DNA of 64,000 nucleotides from CAYRYU01 sp964428355 (GTDB lineage: Bacteria > Muiribacteriota > Ozemobacteria > Ozemobacterales > Ozemobacteraceae). The translations under genes and the position numbers were made by a program. The stretch's first letter is position 1. Every line of letters begins with the position of its first letter. This document shows positions 43,593 to 51,278 of the stretch, piece after piece. The notes beneath the pieces were generated by a model. It made no database searches. It saw only the letters and a program-made list of their open reading frames with translations, and was not told the DNA's origin. The stretch covers positions 13,190-77,189 of the forward strand of contig CAYRYU010000022.1 of the NCBI GenBank assembly GCA_964428355.1, given 5' to 3'.

Positions 43593-45305
43593 TCATCTCC
43601 TGATCCGGATTTTCCGGAGAAGCATGTCGAGCGATCTCCCGACCTCGGAAATTCCGACGAGGGCGGCGGCCACGAAAAGGACCAGCAAACCCGCCAGGGT
43701 CGAAACCCCAAGGGCTGCCAGAGACCCCGCGAGATGTCCCAGACCCGCATTCGCGATCGCCCCCGACACGACCGGATGGACCAGGTTGCAAGTCCACGCG
43801 GCAAGTGCCGAGACCGTCAGGGTCTTTCCGATCTGGGCTCCCAGCCCGAAGCCCGAGAAGCCTCCGAGCCGCCTTCCCAGCAGAAGGAAAAGGAACAGGG
43901 CGTTGACAGCCGCCGCGACCGATGAACCGAGCGCAAGACCCCAGTATCCGCAAGGCTTGATGAGGGCAAGGTTGAGAAGGATGTTCACGATGACCGAGGC
44001 GAAACTGGCCCGGACCGGAACCTTCGTTTCACCAAGCGCGTAACAGGCGGGGCCCAGAACCTTTATGAGGGAGAAGAAGAAGAGGCCGACCGCATATGCC
44101 TGCAAGGCGAGGGCGGTGGCGGCGGTATCGGAAGCGGTGAACCTCCCGTGTTCGAAGAGGATCCCGATCGCGGGCCGTGCAAGTGCGATCAAAAAGAGAC
44201 TCGAGGAGATGTTGATGAAGGCCGTCAGCTTGATCGAGGAGGCAACCGTGGCCGCCATATCCTTCATCTCCCCGGATGCGGCCTGTCGGGAAACGACCGG
44301 AAGCGTTGCCTGCGCGATCGCGACCCCGAAGATTCCAAGGGGCAACTGCATCAGGCGGAATGCGTAGTTCAACCAGGAGACCGCGCCTTCCCCCTGCGAT
44401 GTTGCAAGGATGGTGCTCACGGCAACGTTGATCTGCGTGGCCGCGAGACCGATCGTTCCTGGAAGGATCAGTTTCCCGATCCGGTTCAAACCCGGATCGC
44501 GGAAATCCACTTCCCAGGCCGCGTGGTATCCGTGCCGAAAAAGTGCCGGAAGCTGCGCAACGAGCTGGAGGATTCCTCCAAGCATGGCCCCGACGGCCAT
44601 CCCCACGATCGGGGGCCAGCCCCATCCTTCCGCTATCGGGCAAAGGGTGAAGCCCGCAACTATCATCGCGAGATTGAGAAAAACAGGCGCGATCGCAGGC
44701 ACGAAGAATTCCCCGAGCGAGTTGAGTATTCCCATCGCGATAGCCGCCAGCGAAATGACCAGGAGAAACGGGAACATGATGCGGGTCATCAGTACCGTGA
44801 TCTCGGCTTTTCCCGGAACTGATGCGAAATCGGGGGCAAGGAGGGCGACCAGGAGGGGTGACAACGCGATCCCGGCAAGGGTGATGGCTCCGACAACGAG
44901 AAGGAGGGAAGAGAAAGTCAGGTTCGTGAGCCGGAAGGCCGAATTTTTTCCCTGCTTCGTGAGGACGGAATTGAAGGTGGGCACGAATGCCGAGCTCATC
45001 GCACCCTCGGCGAAGAGGTCGCGGAGAAGGTTGGGGATCCGGAATGCGACATTGAATGCATCGGTCCAGGTTCCTGCCCCGAAAACGTATGCGAAGGTCT
45101 GTTCCCTCACCAACCCCGCGATTCGGCTGAGGAAGGTTGCGGCTCCCATGACCGCGGCGGAACGCGCTACCGAGGTCCCTGTCGCGGGTTTTCCCGGTGT
45201 CCCAGACATCGCGGACCCGGCGGTTTCCGCTGACGGGGCGGATTGCGCAGCACCGCCGGCCCCTACCCCGGGGCTTCCCGCGATTGGGGGTTCTGAAGGA
45301 GCCAA
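43593..45305 (-). CDS. murJ: Lipid II flippase MurJ (MviN)
   Basis: This is a 570-residue protein. After an unusual Ala/Pro/Gly-rich N-terminal tail of about 45 residues there are 14 or so membrane helices of the MOP/MVF family. Signature segments include LSRIAGLVREQTFAYVFGAG near residue 60, NLLRDLFAEGAMSSAFVPTF near 90, and the family-typical RLMQLPLGIFGVAIAQATLP near 315. The Arg residues in the central cavity that bind lipid II are present (for example the Arg of the first helix and that of RLMQLP). It moves lipid-linked peptidoglycan precursor across the inner membrane. The length is somewhat above E. coli MurJ (511) because of the N-terminal tail. A start 40-50 codons downstream is possible, though the first Met after the tail lies in helix 1. 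It lies 21 bases after the ion channel gene. Confidence 0.95.
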   Translation of the reverse strand: MAPSEPPIAGSPGVGAGGAAQSAPSAETAGSAMSGTPGKPATGTSVARSAAVMGAATFLSRIAGLVREQTFAYVFGAGTWTDAFNVAFRIPNLLRDLFAEGAMSSAFVPTFNSVLTKQGKNSAFRLTNLTFSSLLLVVGAITLAGIALSPLLVALLAPDFASVPGKAEITVLMTRIMFPFLLVISLAAIAMGILNSLGEFFVPAIAPVFLNLAMIVAGFTLCPIAEGWGWPPIVGMAVGAMLGGILQLVAQLPALFRHGYHAAWEVDFRDPGLNRIGKLILPGTIGLAATQINVAVSTILATSQGEGAVSWLNYAFRLMQLPLGIFGVAIAQATLPVVSRQAASGEMKDMAATVASSIKLTAFINISSSLFLIALARPAIGILFEHGRFTASDTAATALALQAYAVGLFFFSLIKVLGPACYALGETKVPVRASFASVIVNILLNLALIKPCGYWGLALGSSVAAAVNALFLFLLLGRRLGGFSGFGLGAQIGKTLTVSALAAWTCNLVHPVVSGAIANAGLGHLAGSLAALGVSTLAGLLVLFVAAALVGISEVGRSLDMLLRKIRIRR

Positions 45306-45326
45306 CTCAGGAACCCGTTTCCCAGG

Positions 45327-46766
45327 TCATGAGGGAGCGACGGGCCCGATGACGAGCAGCTCGTCATCGGCCAGGAGAATGCGGGACCGCGGGTTTACGA
45401 TCAACTCCGCCCCCTTCGGCCGGACGCCGACCAGAAGAATTCCATGTCGAGAATGGAGATCATGGAGGGCCTTCTCTACCGGCATCCCGACCAGTTCGGG
45501 GTTGATCGGCTGGAATGCAAGAGCATTCCCTTCCTGGTTCGTGAGGAGGTCCTTGAAGAAGCCGAGGAATCCCTGATGCATGGCGACCCTGGCGAGAAGA
45601 CGGCCGGAAATGTCGCCCTGGACGACGACATCTTCGACTCCACCCATTTTCAGGTGGGCGGAATACTCCTCGTTGTACAACTCCGCGGATGTGTGGATCC
45701 CGGGATTGAGTCTCTCGATGGTAAGTGCAGCGAGGATGGTGCGGGCATCGATGTCCTCGGTGGACCTGTTGTGTCCCGCTTCTGAAAGGATTATCGCTAT
45801 CCGGGCCCTGTTCACGCTGGCCTTTTTCAGCGTTTCGACCTTGGTGAAGTCCTCCTTGAGGACGCTGATGCAGTCGGTCCTGACCCCCCGGTTCTTGAGC
45901 TCGTCGATGTCGGCGTGTTCGGAAACGAGAAGGATCTCGGTTCCGGAAAATCCTTTTTCGCTCAGGAACTCCGTGACGAGTATCGCCACCTTCGAACTGA
46001 AACCGCAGATCACGATATGGTCCGTCATTTCCTCGGGATTTGGGTGTTTCGACATCGCGCTCTCCTTGAGCTTGTCAATCATCAGGGCGGAGAATGCACC
46101 GGTCAGCATGGCGAAAGCCCCCATGCCGAACAGGAGAAGAAGGGTGAAGATGATCTTCCCGCCGAAAGATTTTGGGTAGTCGGCATACTCTCCGGCAAGA
46201 AGGGAGAACAGGGCTTTCCAGAAAGCATCGGACGAGGACTGGAGCTTTTCATCAACACCCACCTCGAACTGGGCGAGGCCCTCGGCCCCGAAAATGACGG
46301 CGAAGATGATGAACCCGATGAGGATTCCATACTCCAGGATCCTCGTCTCGAAAATCGCACCCAAATTGGACATCCTTCGCTGGAGGATGGTTCCCATGGA
46401 AAAGATCCTCAAAAGGCGGGCTATCCGGAAAACCCGGCCCACCCGGAAGATCCTCAGCATCGGAATGACCGCGATCACGTCTATCCAGAAGCTGCCCAGG
46501 AAGGAGCGCGTTGAGGCGGAGACGAGCCACCGCAGGGTGAGTTCGATTACGAAGAAGAATGTTATGAACTCGTTCAGGAACTCGACTGCAAGCAATGCTT
46601 CGGGGGAAAGTCCGATCATGTACTCGATGAAGATGAGTAGTACCGATGCCAGGATCAGGATGACGACCAGTGCCCCGAAAACGGGTGAATCGACGAGCTT
46701 CCTTATCTGGGGGAACCTTCTCCGCTCGACGAAAGCCGTTTGCATCGTGGTTTGAGGCACTGGCAT
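45327..46766 (-). CDS. Voltage-sensor-like ion channel with RCK (TrkA-N/TrkA-C) regulator and atypical filter
   Basis: This is a 479-residue protein. Six membrane helices (S1-S6) lie at about 25-240. S4 carries Arg at every third position (RIFRVGRVFRIARLLRIF), the voltage-sensor pattern. Between S5 and S6 the pore loop reads LFSLLAGEYADYPKSFGG. The canonical Thr-Val-Gly-Tyr-Gly filter is missing and the aligned residues are Ala191-Gly-Glu193-Tyr-Ala-Asp196. After S6 follow an RCK domain with a Rossmann fold (HIVICGFSSKVAILVTEFL) and a TrkA-C-like end. Ion selectivity is therefore uncertain; a K+-channel label would rest on architecture only. It probably reads cytosolic NAD(H) or ions through RCK. 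It is upstream of murJ on the same strand. Confidence 0.88.
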   Translation of the reverse strand: MPVPQTTMQTAFVERRRFPQIRKLVDSPVFGALVVILILASVLLIFIEYMIGLSPEALLAVEFLNEFITFFFVIELTLRWLVSASTRSFLGSFWIDVIAVIPMLRIFRVGRVFRIARLLRIFSMGTILQRRMSNLGAIFETRILEYGILIGFIIFAVIFGAEGLAQFEVGVDEKLQSSSDAFWKALFSLLAGEYADYPKSFGGKIIFTLLLLFGMGAFAMLTGAFSALMIDKLKESAMSKHPNPEEMTDHIVICGFSSKVAILVTEFLSEKGFSGTEILLVSEHADIDELKNRGVRTDCISVLKEDFTKVETLKKASVNRARIAIILSEAGHNRSTEDIDARTILAALTIERLNPGIHTSAELYNEEYSAHLKMGGVEDVVVQGDISGRLLARVAMHQGFLGFFKDLLTNQEGNALAFQPINPELVGMPVEKALHDLHSRHGILLVGVRPKGAELIVNPRSRILLADDELLVIGPVAPS

Positions 46767-46820
46767 ATCAGGGCCGATTCTAGTTCATCCCTCTCCCGAA
46801 AGCAAGGCGGAAAAAAAGGC

Positions 46821-46849
46821 TTGCATTATCGCAATTTGTGAGAGACAAT
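46821..46849 (+). promoter_or_regulatory. Sigma-70-like promoter of the RRM gene
   Basis: TTGCAT (46821-46826) and GACAAT (46844-46849) are separated by 17 bases in an otherwise AT-richer patch. They lie about 70 bases before the ATG at 46921, leaving a leader of roughly 65 bases. Promoters of this kind with long leaders are common for cold-induced RNA-binding proteins. Confidence 0.5.
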
Positions 46850-46920
46850 GTATGCATCATCTCAAGGAGCGCCAGCCGAACGGTTTTGATGCTCCGCAGT
46901 TCATGTCCTGGAGGAGAATC

Positions 46921-47184
46921 ATGTCCATAAAAGTTTTCGTCGGTAACCTTCCTTTTTCCGTTGATGATCAGCGTTTGAAGACGGAATTCAGCCGCTTCGG
47001 TGCGGTCGAGTCCGCCAAGATCGTGACCGACAAGCACACCGGCCGCTCCCGCGGTTACGGGTTCGTGGAGTTCGCCGATCAGGCTTCCGCCGAAGCTTCC
47101 ATCCAAGGGATGAACTCCCAGCCGATGGATGGCCGCAACCTGACCGTCAATCTGGCAAAGACCCAAAACGAAAACCGCGGATAA
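46921..47184 (+). CDS. RRM-domain RNA-binding protein
   Basis: This is an 87-residue protein consisting of one RRM. RNP2 is KVFVGNLPF (residues 4-12) and RNP1 is RSRGYGFVEFA (near 43-53), with the aromatic residues that stack on RNA. It resembles the Rbp/RbpA family of cyanobacteria and other bacteria that accumulate at low temperature. The ATG at 46921 has GGAGGAG nine bases before it. It is a monocistronic gene with its own promoter and a strong terminator at 47205-47246. Its target RNAs are unknown. Confidence 0.95.
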   Translation: MSIKVFVGNLPFSVDDQRLKTEFSRFGAVESAKIVTDKHTGRSRGYGFVEFADQASAEASIQGMNSQPMDGRNLTVNLAKTQNENRG

Positions 47185-47204
47185 ACCCTTTCGGGGTTGA
47201 TCCG

Positions 47205-47246
47205 ATTTCCTTCCCGGAAGCATCCGGAAAGGAAATGGCGGTTTTT
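47205..47246 (+). terminator. Intrinsic terminator of the RRM gene
   Basis: A 14-base stem with a single mismatch (47205-47218 pairing with 47223-47236), a four-base AGCA loop and a TTTTT run at 47242-47246 follow the RRM stop at 47184. A shorter AACCC/GGGTT hairpin lies just before it. Confidence 0.88.
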
Positions 47247-47307
47247 GGTGACCCTTTTCCGCCCTTGATCCAGCCGCATTTTGAGCTGGATCCCGGGCGG
47301 AGGGGTT

Positions 47308-47997
47308 ATGGGATCGAGAATGTCCGTCAATCAGCCTCTCCTGGACAAGATCCGGGAAAAGGTTGATCGGCATTTCGAGGTTCTCTTCAAGAGAATCCTT
47401 ACCGCTTCGGCGGAGTATGGTGTTTTCGGGATTTCGCTCCTCGAAAAACTCCATAACGAGCTTCCCCGAACCGAGTGCGAGAATTGTGGCCGTTGTTGCA
47501 ACGCGATCTCCATTTTCTCCATCGAGTATCATCATGTCATCCGGGAATTGATGGCCCGGAAAGACCCCGGAGACCTCCGAAGGAAGATCCAGACTGCGCT
47601 CCGTTTCGAGCCTCGCATGGCGGAGGTGGAGGGCGAGTTCCGCCTCCGATGCGCCTTTCGGGATGACGAAAACCGGGTCTGCCGCATTCACCCTTTCCGA
47701 CCCTTTGCCTGCCGCCTTTTCGGCCTCAGGCATGACGACGGGACCAGGGAATGCGAAAAGGTGCGGGAAATGAACCCCGGATCCTCGATAACGGACTCTG
47801 CCAGGGAAGCCCTGCAGGCGAGAATTCTCGATATCGCCGAATCCCATGAGGTGGAACCAGGCAGGGCGATAGGCTTTTTCCCGCTCGAGTTCTGGCTTTT
47901 CCGATTCGCCCTTGGCCCGGGAGCGGCACTGGAAATCTACCGCGAGATTCTCGTTCCCGCATCGACCCCTCTCACGAGGTTTTGGCGAAAAAGCTGA
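47308..47997 (+). CDS. YkgJ-family cysteine-cluster protein
   Basis: This is a 229-residue protein starting at ATG 47308 (GGAGGGG directly before). Residues about 55-75 read CENCGRCCNAISIF and about 115-145 carry CAFRDDENRVCRIH then RPFACRLFG. This Cys spacing (CxxCGxCC, then C, C and CR) is the signature of YkgJ/CxxCxxCC proteins, which probably bind zinc or an iron-sulfur cluster. The N- and C-terminal helices extend the core. Many members act in RNA or tRNA-related oxidation or peptide modification, but the function is not settled. It lies 310 bases after the RRM terminator region and before the ferredoxin gene, with its own promoter space. Confidence 0.88.
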   Translation: MGSRMSVNQPLLDKIREKVDRHFEVLFKRILTASAEYGVFGISLLEKLHNELPRTECENCGRCCNAISIFSIEYHHVIRELMARKDPGDLRRKIQTALRFEPRMAEVEGEFRLRCAFRDDENRVCRIHPFRPFACRLFGLRHDDGTRECEKVREMNPGSSITDSAREALQARILDIAESHEVEPGRAIGFFPLEFWLFRFALGPGAALEIYREILVPASTPLTRFWRKS

Positions 47998-48019
47998 ACC
48001 TTTGCTCCGTTCCGGGGGT

Positions 48020-48047
48020 TTGAAATTCGGTATTCAGATGGTATCAT
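48020..48047 (+). promoter_or_regulatory. Sigma-70-like promoter of the ferredoxin-AOR operon
   Basis: TTGAAA (48020-48025) and TATCAT (48042-48047) are spaced by 16 bases and match the consensus at five of six positions each. They lie 30 bases before the ATG at 48079 in the 81-base gap after the YkgJ-type gene. Confidence 0.65.
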
Positions 48048-48078
48048 TGAAAACCAATCTGTCCGAAGGGGGAAGGGC

Positions 48079-48501
48079 ATGGGAAAACTCCTGAGGGTCA
48101 TCAACCGTGAACAATGCATCGGTTGCTATAGCTGCATGTATGCCTGCAGCCGGACCTGGTTCAAAGCGATCACGGCGGAAAAGGCCGCCCTCCGGGTCAG
48201 GAATTACGCAGGCATGGAAGGGGCCTTCTCCATCCGTCCCTGTTACGGCTGTCTCGTCCCGGACTGCGCCGGAGCCTGCCCGACCAAGGCACTCTTCGCC
48301 CGCGAAGGGGGCGGGGTCCAGCTCGATCCCGCGAAGTGCATCCATTGCGGGAAATGCGTCAAGGCATGCGTTCCAAAAGCCCTCCAATGGGATGCCGAAA
48401 AGAGACTTCCCATCACCTGTCGTCACTGCGGCGTTTGCGTCCAGTTCTGTCCGAACCAGGTCATCACCATGGTCGAGCAGCCCGCAAAAGGAGGACAATA
48501 G
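48079..48501 (+). CDS. Four-cluster ferredoxin (HycB/DmsB/AorA-like)
   Basis: This is a 140-residue protein with 16 Cys residues in four clusters: C13/16/19/23, C55/58/63/67, C87/90/93/97 and C114/117/120/124. This matches the four [4Fe-4S] cubanes of electron-transfer subunits such as HycB, DmsB and AorA. The third and fourth motifs have classic CxxCxxCxxxC spacing. The second is CxxC-x4-C-x3-C, as in the DmsB type. There is no signal peptide, so it is cytoplasmic. It ends two bases before the AOR ATG at 48504 and almost certainly is the electron acceptor for that enzyme. AAGGGC and a G-rich patch precede the start. Confidence 0.95.
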   Translation: MGKLLRVINREQCIGCYSCMYACSRTWFKAITAEKAALRVRNYAGMEGAFSIRPCYGCLVPDCAGACPTKALFAREGGGVQLDPAKCIHCGKCVKACVPKALQWDAEKRLPITCRHCGVCVQFCPNQVITMVEQPAKGGQ

Positions 48502-48503
48502 CC

Positions 48504-50264
48504 ATGGCCGTCTTCAGGATGATGGAGATCGACCTTTCCACCCAGTACTGCATGGTCCACGATGTTTCCCCCCTGTTCGAGAAGCTGCTCGGAGGAACCG
48601 GAGTTGCAACCCGCCTTCTCCTCGACTCGCCTGCCGATATCGATCCTTTGGCCCCCGAAGCTCCGGTCTTCTTCGCCATCGGACCTTTCAGCTCGGTTTT
48701 TCCCGTCGCGACCAAAACCGTCGCCCTTTTCAAATCCCCCCTGACAGGAAATCTCGGGGAGTCCCATGCCGGAGGGCGGCTGGCGATGGCACTTTACGGG
48801 GCCGGGATCCACGTCCTGAAGATCACGGGAAAGGCCCCGGGCCTCTCCTACCTGGTGATAAACGAAGAACAGATGGCCATCAGGACGGCCAATTCCCTCA
48901 AGGGAATGTCCGCCCTTGCGACCGAACGCGTACTGAGGGACCGCGAAGACGCCACCTTCAAGCGATCGATCCTCCGGATCGGCCCCGCGGGAGAGAGGCT
49001 GTCACCCATCGCCGAGGTCACGGTGGATTCGTCCAGGCACTTCGGCCGATTGGGCCTGGGATGTGTCCTGGGTTCGAAGAACCTCAAGGCGATCGTCATC
49101 TCGGGCGGAAAATACTGGCCAATCGAAAATCCCGGCCCATTCAACCTGGTCTACAAAAAAATCTTCGACGGGGCTGTGAAATCGCCCGTGATGAAGAAGT
49201 ACCACACGCTCGGAACCCCGGTCAACGTCGTTCCCCTGAGCCGCATCAACGGCCTCCCGACGAGGAACTTCTCCCAGGGTTTTTTTGAAAGCGCGGAACA
49301 CATAAGCGGAGAGCGATTCGCGGAGAAGCATCTCTGCCAGCAGATCGCCTGCGCCCACTGCCCTGTCGGATGCATCCATATGGCGGGACTGCGGGAAAGT
49401 TTCGATCCCGAGGAACACCATTACAAGACTTTCAAGGTCTCCTACGATCATGAGCTGATCTATGCGTGGGGCTCGAACCTTTCGATACCCAAAACGGAGG
49501 ATGTGCTGAAACTCCTCGTGCTTGTGGAAAAGCAGGGTTGGGACTCGATATCCATGGGTGTTACCCTGGCATGGGCAATCGAGGCGTTCCAGAAGGGGTT
49601 CCTCGGCCCCAAGGAAACCGACGGACTCATTCTGAATTTCGGCGATGTGGGGGTTATCGAGAAGATCCTGACGCGGATCATCGCCGGCCACAACGAGTTC
49701 TTCCGCGACCTCGAACGGGGTGCCGCAGCCTGTTCCGAGAAATACGGAGGCAAGGAGTTGGCGATCGTTTTCGGAAAGAACGAAGCGGCCGGGTACATGA
49801 CCGGCCTTTATTCCTTCCTGGGCTATGCAACCGGGGTCCGGCACTCGCACCTCGACGCGGCCGGATACTCGATCGACCAGAACAATCTCGCGAAACCCCA
49901 GGCAGACGAGGACTCGACGCGTGCGCTCTACAAGGAAGCCAGCTGGCGGATGGTCCTGAACTCTCTGGTGGTCTGCCTCTTCGCCCGGAACATATACGAC
50001 AAGGCCACGATAATCGAATGCCTCGAAGCCTTGAACATCAAGGGGTGGACCGAGGCCCGACTCCTGGAAACAGGCCGCAGGATCCACACCATGAAATGGC
50101 TGTACAAGAACCGCTGCGGCTTTTCCTTCGATCACCTTACCCTTCCGGGGAAGTTGGCCCGGGTCGAAACAAGCGCAGGAAAGGTTTCTCCTGAAAGGTT
50201 CGCCGCCCAGGTGGCATTTTTCCGGGGACTGGTCGAAACCGACCTTCGCGAGTTCTCGTTTTAA
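48504..50264 (+). CDS. Tungsten-type aldehyde:ferredoxin oxidoreductase
   Basis: This is a 586-residue member of the AOR family, which oxidises aldehydes to carboxylic acids with a tungsto-bis-pterin cofactor and reduces ferredoxin. The [4Fe-4S] ligands are visible as Cys283-Cys286-Cys290 (CxxCxxxC, in IACAHCPVGC) and the fourth at Cys491 in VVCLFAR. This is the spacing of Pyrococcus AOR. The N-terminal domain starts EIDLSTQYCMVHDVS and includes GRLGLGCVLGSKNLKAIV. The start is ATG 48504, with AAAGGAGG 13 bases before. Subfamily (AOR, FOR, GOR or benzoyl-CoA reductase BamB-like) is not decided by reading alone, but length and ligands favour AOR proper. No pterin biosynthesis genes are nearby. 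Confidence 0.95.
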   Translation: MAVFRMMEIDLSTQYCMVHDVSPLFEKLLGGTGVATRLLLDSPADIDPLAPEAPVFFAIGPFSSVFPVATKTVALFKSPLTGNLGESHAGGRLAMALYGAGIHVLKITGKAPGLSYLVINEEQMAIRTANSLKGMSALATERVLRDREDATFKRSILRIGPAGERLSPIAEVTVDSSRHFGRLGLGCVLGSKNLKAIVISGGKYWPIENPGPFNLVYKKIFDGAVKSPVMKKYHTLGTPVNVVPLSRINGLPTRNFSQGFFESAEHISGERFAEKHLCQQIACAHCPVGCIHMAGLRESFDPEEHHYKTFKVSYDHELIYAWGSNLSIPKTEDVLKLLVLVEKQGWDSISMGVTLAWAIEAFQKGFLGPKETDGLILNFGDVGVIEKILTRIIAGHNEFFRDLERGAAACSEKYGGKELAIVFGKNEAAGYMTGLYSFLGYATGVRHSHLDAAGYSIDQNNLAKPQADEDSTRALYKEASWRMVLNSLVVCLFARNIYDKATIIECLEALNIKGWTEARLLETGRRIHTMKWLYKNRCGFSFDHLTLPGKLARVETSAGKVSPERFAAQVAFFRGLVETDLREFSF

Positions 50265-50286
50265 CTAAGCCACGAGGTGGATGACG

Positions 50287-51267
50287 ATGCGTAAGTTCAT
50301 GGCCCTCCTTTCGTTTTGCGGATGCGCCACGATCACCGGCGGAACGATTTTCCTGTTGAACGATGCGGTTCCCATGCAGCAGGTCGAGCTTATCACCCGC
50401 GATTTCATCCCGCATCTACAAGTCGCGGGGCTGGTTTTCGTCCTCGCAACAGCGATCCTGTCGATCCTGGTTCTTTTCACTCCCACCCCGGGGAAGGTGA
50501 CAGTGCCCGAAAAGCCGGCAGCCGCAGCCCCGCCCGCCACTTCCCAACCAACCCCTCAAGTTGACGAGTTACAGAGGAAAGCCGAGGAACTCGAACGGGA
50601 ACTGGTGGACAGAAAGGTCCTCGTCGAATCGCTCAAGATCCAGCTCCTGGCCGCCGAAAAGGCACTCGAGGAAAAAGCCAAAAGTCCCCCTGTCCCTCCC
50701 ATTCCTTCGATCGACCCAGGGGAACTGACAAAGCAACGGCAGGAGTTCGAGCATGAGATTGCGAGGAAAGACGGGGTTATCGAATCGCTTCGCGGAGAGA
50801 TCGAAGCCGGGAAAAAAGCTTTGGATGAAGCTTCGAAAGTTCCTCCTCCCAAGCCCAGGTTGATCACTTCGACCCGCTCCGACGGGATTCCCGACGTCGC
50901 CTTCCAGATTCTTTTCATGTTCCAGAAAGAGGGACGCCTCCTTGACTTCCTGATGGAGGACATCAGCGGAGTCGATGACGGCGACCTCGGTTCCGCCATC
51001 CGGCCCATACACGAGGGGTGCCGGAAGATATTCCAGGAACGTCTCCTGATCGAGCCCGTTCTCGCCTCCCCCGAGGGAGAAACGGTCAACCTCGGGGAAA
51101 AGATCGATCCCGGACTCGTCAAGCTAACCGGCAATGTCCCCGTTGCGGGGCCGTATTTCGGAGTCCTTGTCCACAAGGGTTGGAAGATCCGTGAGTGCAA
51201 ACTTCCCGAGTTGGTTTCGGGTTGGGCGGGCGATGCGATCGTTCCCGCCGAAGTCGAGATTTCCTAA
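50287..51267 (+). CDS. DUF2760-domain membrane protein
   Basis: This is a 326-residue protein starting at ATG 50287, with GAGGTG seven bases before it. Two membrane helices occur at about 3-22 and 45-63. A coiled coil (residues about 90-190, ELQRKAEELERELVDRK and IARKDGVIESLRGEIEAG) follows. The C-terminal 120 residues are a DUF2760 domain with FQKEGRLLDFLMEDISG, IRPIHEGCRK and LTGNVPVAGPYFGVLVHKGW. DUF2760 proteins are known as neighbours of unusual Hsp70 genes, as here (Hsp70 begins 11 bases after the stop). The membrane anchor and coiled coil suggest a recruiter for the Hsp70 pair at the inner membrane. Confidence 0.9.
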   Translation: MRKFMALLSFCGCATITGGTIFLLNDAVPMQQVELITRDFIPHLQVAGLVFVLATAILSILVLFTPTPGKVTVPEKPAAAAPPATSQPTPQVDELQRKAEELERELVDRKVLVESLKIQLLAAEKALEEKAKSPPVPPIPSIDPGELTKQRQEFEHEIARKDGVIESLRGEIEAGKKALDEASKVPPPKPRLITSTRSDGIPDVAFQILFMFQKEGRLLDFLMEDISGVDDGDLGSAIRPIHEGCRKIFQERLLIEPVLASPEGETVNLGEKIDPGLVKLTGNVPVAGPYFGVLVHKGWKIRECKLPELVSGWAGDAIVPAEVEIS

Positions 51268-51278
51268 GGAGCCGTTCC

